A DNA stretch of 5,942 bases, taken from Fidelibacterota bacterium (GTDB taxonomy: Bacteria > Pseudomonadota > Alphaproteobacteria > Rhodospirillales > Rhodospirillaceae). The stretch covers positions 1 to 5,942 of the forward strand of contig CANJEU010000145.1 in assembly GCA_947473445.1 (NCBI GenBank), in the 5' to 3' direction. Below are positions 4,827 through 5,942 of the stretch, in pieces. The position numbers were made by a program, and so were the translations under genes. Under the pieces are notes generated by a model. The model had not been told where the DNA came from and ran no database searches. It was given only the letters and a program-made list of their open reading frames with translations. How positions within the stretch are numbered: position 1 is the first letter of the stretch; each line of letters opens with the position of its first letter.

Positions 4827-5942
4827 GTGTCGTTGAACCGTACGAAATCTCTCACTGTCGGAGCGGCTGTTGCCGCGGTCTTGGCCGCGGGCCTTTCCCC
4901 GAGCGCGGCGCTCGCGCTCGAAAGCAAAACCTTCGTGGTCGGCTGGTTCTCCCACGCCACCAACAGTGTCGACGGCGACTGTGGCCCCGGCGGACCCAAC
5001 CCGACCGTGCAGGAACAGTACCTCAAGGATCTCGCCGACCTCGGCATGTCGGGCGAGGAAATCGAAGCCCTCATCAAGGAACGTGATTCAAACGACGAAG
5101 GCCCGAACCGCATGTCGGAGATTATCCGCACACGCGGCCGCATCAATGGCGAGCCGGCCAACCCGTATATGTACCCGGCCACCGTGAAGGATCCCGGCTG
5201 GAAAGCCCTGGTCGGCACGAAGGCCTACGGCTTCGACCTCGACGGCAAGGGCCCCGATCAGCCGGGCAGCTTCACCCACGCCGACACGAACGCGAAGGGC
5301 ATCGACCATATGTTCTACCGCGCCGTCGGCTGCTACCGCGCCTTCCGCGGCTCGCTCGATGGCCGCCCGACGTATTGGGATTGGGCCTGGGGCCAGTTGA
5401 AGGACTCCCAGCCCGCCTGGCTCATCACCGTCACCGCCGAGGACCTGTCGAAGGACGGCGAGGTCACCGTCACCTTCGACCGCGCCCTCGAGCATCTGGC
5501 CTCGAACGTCGATTCAACACCGCGCGCCGACGTCACCTACCGCATCGACCCCGATCCGCGCTCGCATAACGTGCTGAAGGGCCGGATCGAGAATGGGGTC
5601 GTCTCGGCCTCCATGGACGGCATGTTCCGCATGCAGCAGAACCCGCTCGCGCTGCCGGAACTGCGTCTCCAGAACACGAAATTCGAATTCAAGCTGCGCC
5701 GCGACGGCACCGCCGACGGCTTCATCGGCGGCTACCAGCCCTGGAGCGACCTCTACTTCGCCTTCGCCAGCGGCGGTCAGGCGATCGAACAGTGCATCGT
5801 GGGCGACGTGCCCGGCCTTTATTACCTCCTCAAGAAGAACGCCGATGCCCACCCGGACCCGAAAACCGGTGTCAACAGCTCCATCTCGGCCACCTACTAC
5901 TTCGAAACAGTGCCCGCGTTCACGGTTCCGGCCGATGACGCC
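4827..5942 (+). CDS. Exported protein of unrecognised family (partial at 3' end)
   Basis: The frame is open from the GTG at 4827 to the last base, 372 codons, with no stop. Residues 1-30 are a classical signal peptide: a basic start (NRTK), an Ala/Val/Leu core and ALA before Leu31. The mature part begins with KTFVVGWFSHATNSVDGDCG and contains Cys52, Cys169 and Cys323. There is a Gly/Pro/Asp-rich loop at 49-58, a GFDLDGKG segment at 135-142, a Trp-rich TYWDWAWGQ at 182-190, and a probably beta-rich C-terminal half (about 195-372). There is no CxxCH haem motif and no evident membrane segment after the signal. I do not recognise the family. The protein is probably periplasmic or extracellular. 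The codon use matches the neighbouring genes, so recent transfer is not suggested. It may be the first gene of an operon extending beyond the window. Confidence 0.88.
   Translation, partial: MSLNRTKSLTVGAAVAAVLAAGLSPSAALALESKTFVVGWFSHATNSVDGDCGPGGPNPTVQEQYLKDLADLGMSGEEIEALIKERDSNDEGPNRMSEIIRTRGRINGEPANPYMYPATVKDPGWKALVGTKAYGFDLDGKGPDQPGSFTHADTNAKGIDHMFYRAVGCYRAFRGSLDGRPTYWDWAWGQLKDSQPAWLITVTAEDLSKDGEVTVTFDRALEHLASNVDSTPRADVTYRIDPDPRSHNVLKGRIENGVVSASMDGMFRMQQNPLALPELRLQNTKFEFKLRRDGTADGFIGGYQPWSDLYFAFASGGQAIEQCIVGDVPGLYYLLKKNADAHPDPKTGVNSSISATYYFETVPAFTVPADDA

Noticed and set aside
4742..5218. Minus-strand frame of 158 codons opposite the secreted-protein gene
   Set aside because: The plus-strand frame has a strong ribosome-binding site, a signal peptide and coherent sequence; this one has no supporting feature.

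Overview
This GC-rich window with dense coding most resembles an alphaproteobacterium (Caulobacterales, Sphingomonadales or a relative). The argument rests on the style of the genes: a TonB-dependent receptor with a short plug, a DUF481 outer-membrane protein with a helical N-terminal extension, and a periplasmic cyclophilin. The genus cannot be fixed from this sequence. Every gene seen starts with an export signal, so the window is almost entirely about the cell envelope.

Layout. (1) At positions 1-75 on the minus strand lies the first 25 codons of an exported, possibly lipid-anchored protein, with a good ribosome-binding site and a good sigma70-type promoter at 116-144. (2) Diverging from it, 302-2218 on the plus strand encodes a TonB-dependent receptor-like beta-barrel. 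(3) Converging on it, 2215-3093 on the minus strand encodes a DUF481 outer-membrane protein; the two stop codons overlap by 4 nt, leaving no room for a terminator. (4) Diverging from DUF481, 3240-4385 on the plus strand encodes an exported cyclophilin-type peptidyl-prolyl isomerase. Its C-terminal half appears to be two tandem HdeA/HdeB-like domains, each with one Cys pair. (5) Positions 4386-4826 form a 441-nt gap without a convincing gene. It holds a very AT-rich island, palindromic half-sites, two mutually exclusive stems and three copies of GGTKACGT. (6) From 4827 to the window end on the plus strand, a GTG-initiated exported protein of unrecognised family runs off the edge after 372 codons.

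The genes do not form one operon: orientations alternate (minus, plus, minus, plus, plus), and the two plus-strand genes at the right are separated by the long gap. The most interesting item is the cyclophilin joined to tandem HdeA-like domains. It would combine a proline isomerase with a fold known from acid-activated periplasmic chaperones. This domain call was made by eye from Cys, Trp and Gly spacing and needs a profile or structure comparison. The second is the unrecognised secreted protein with its unusually structured upstream region. I saw no RNA gene, mobile element, CRISPR array or complete defence system.
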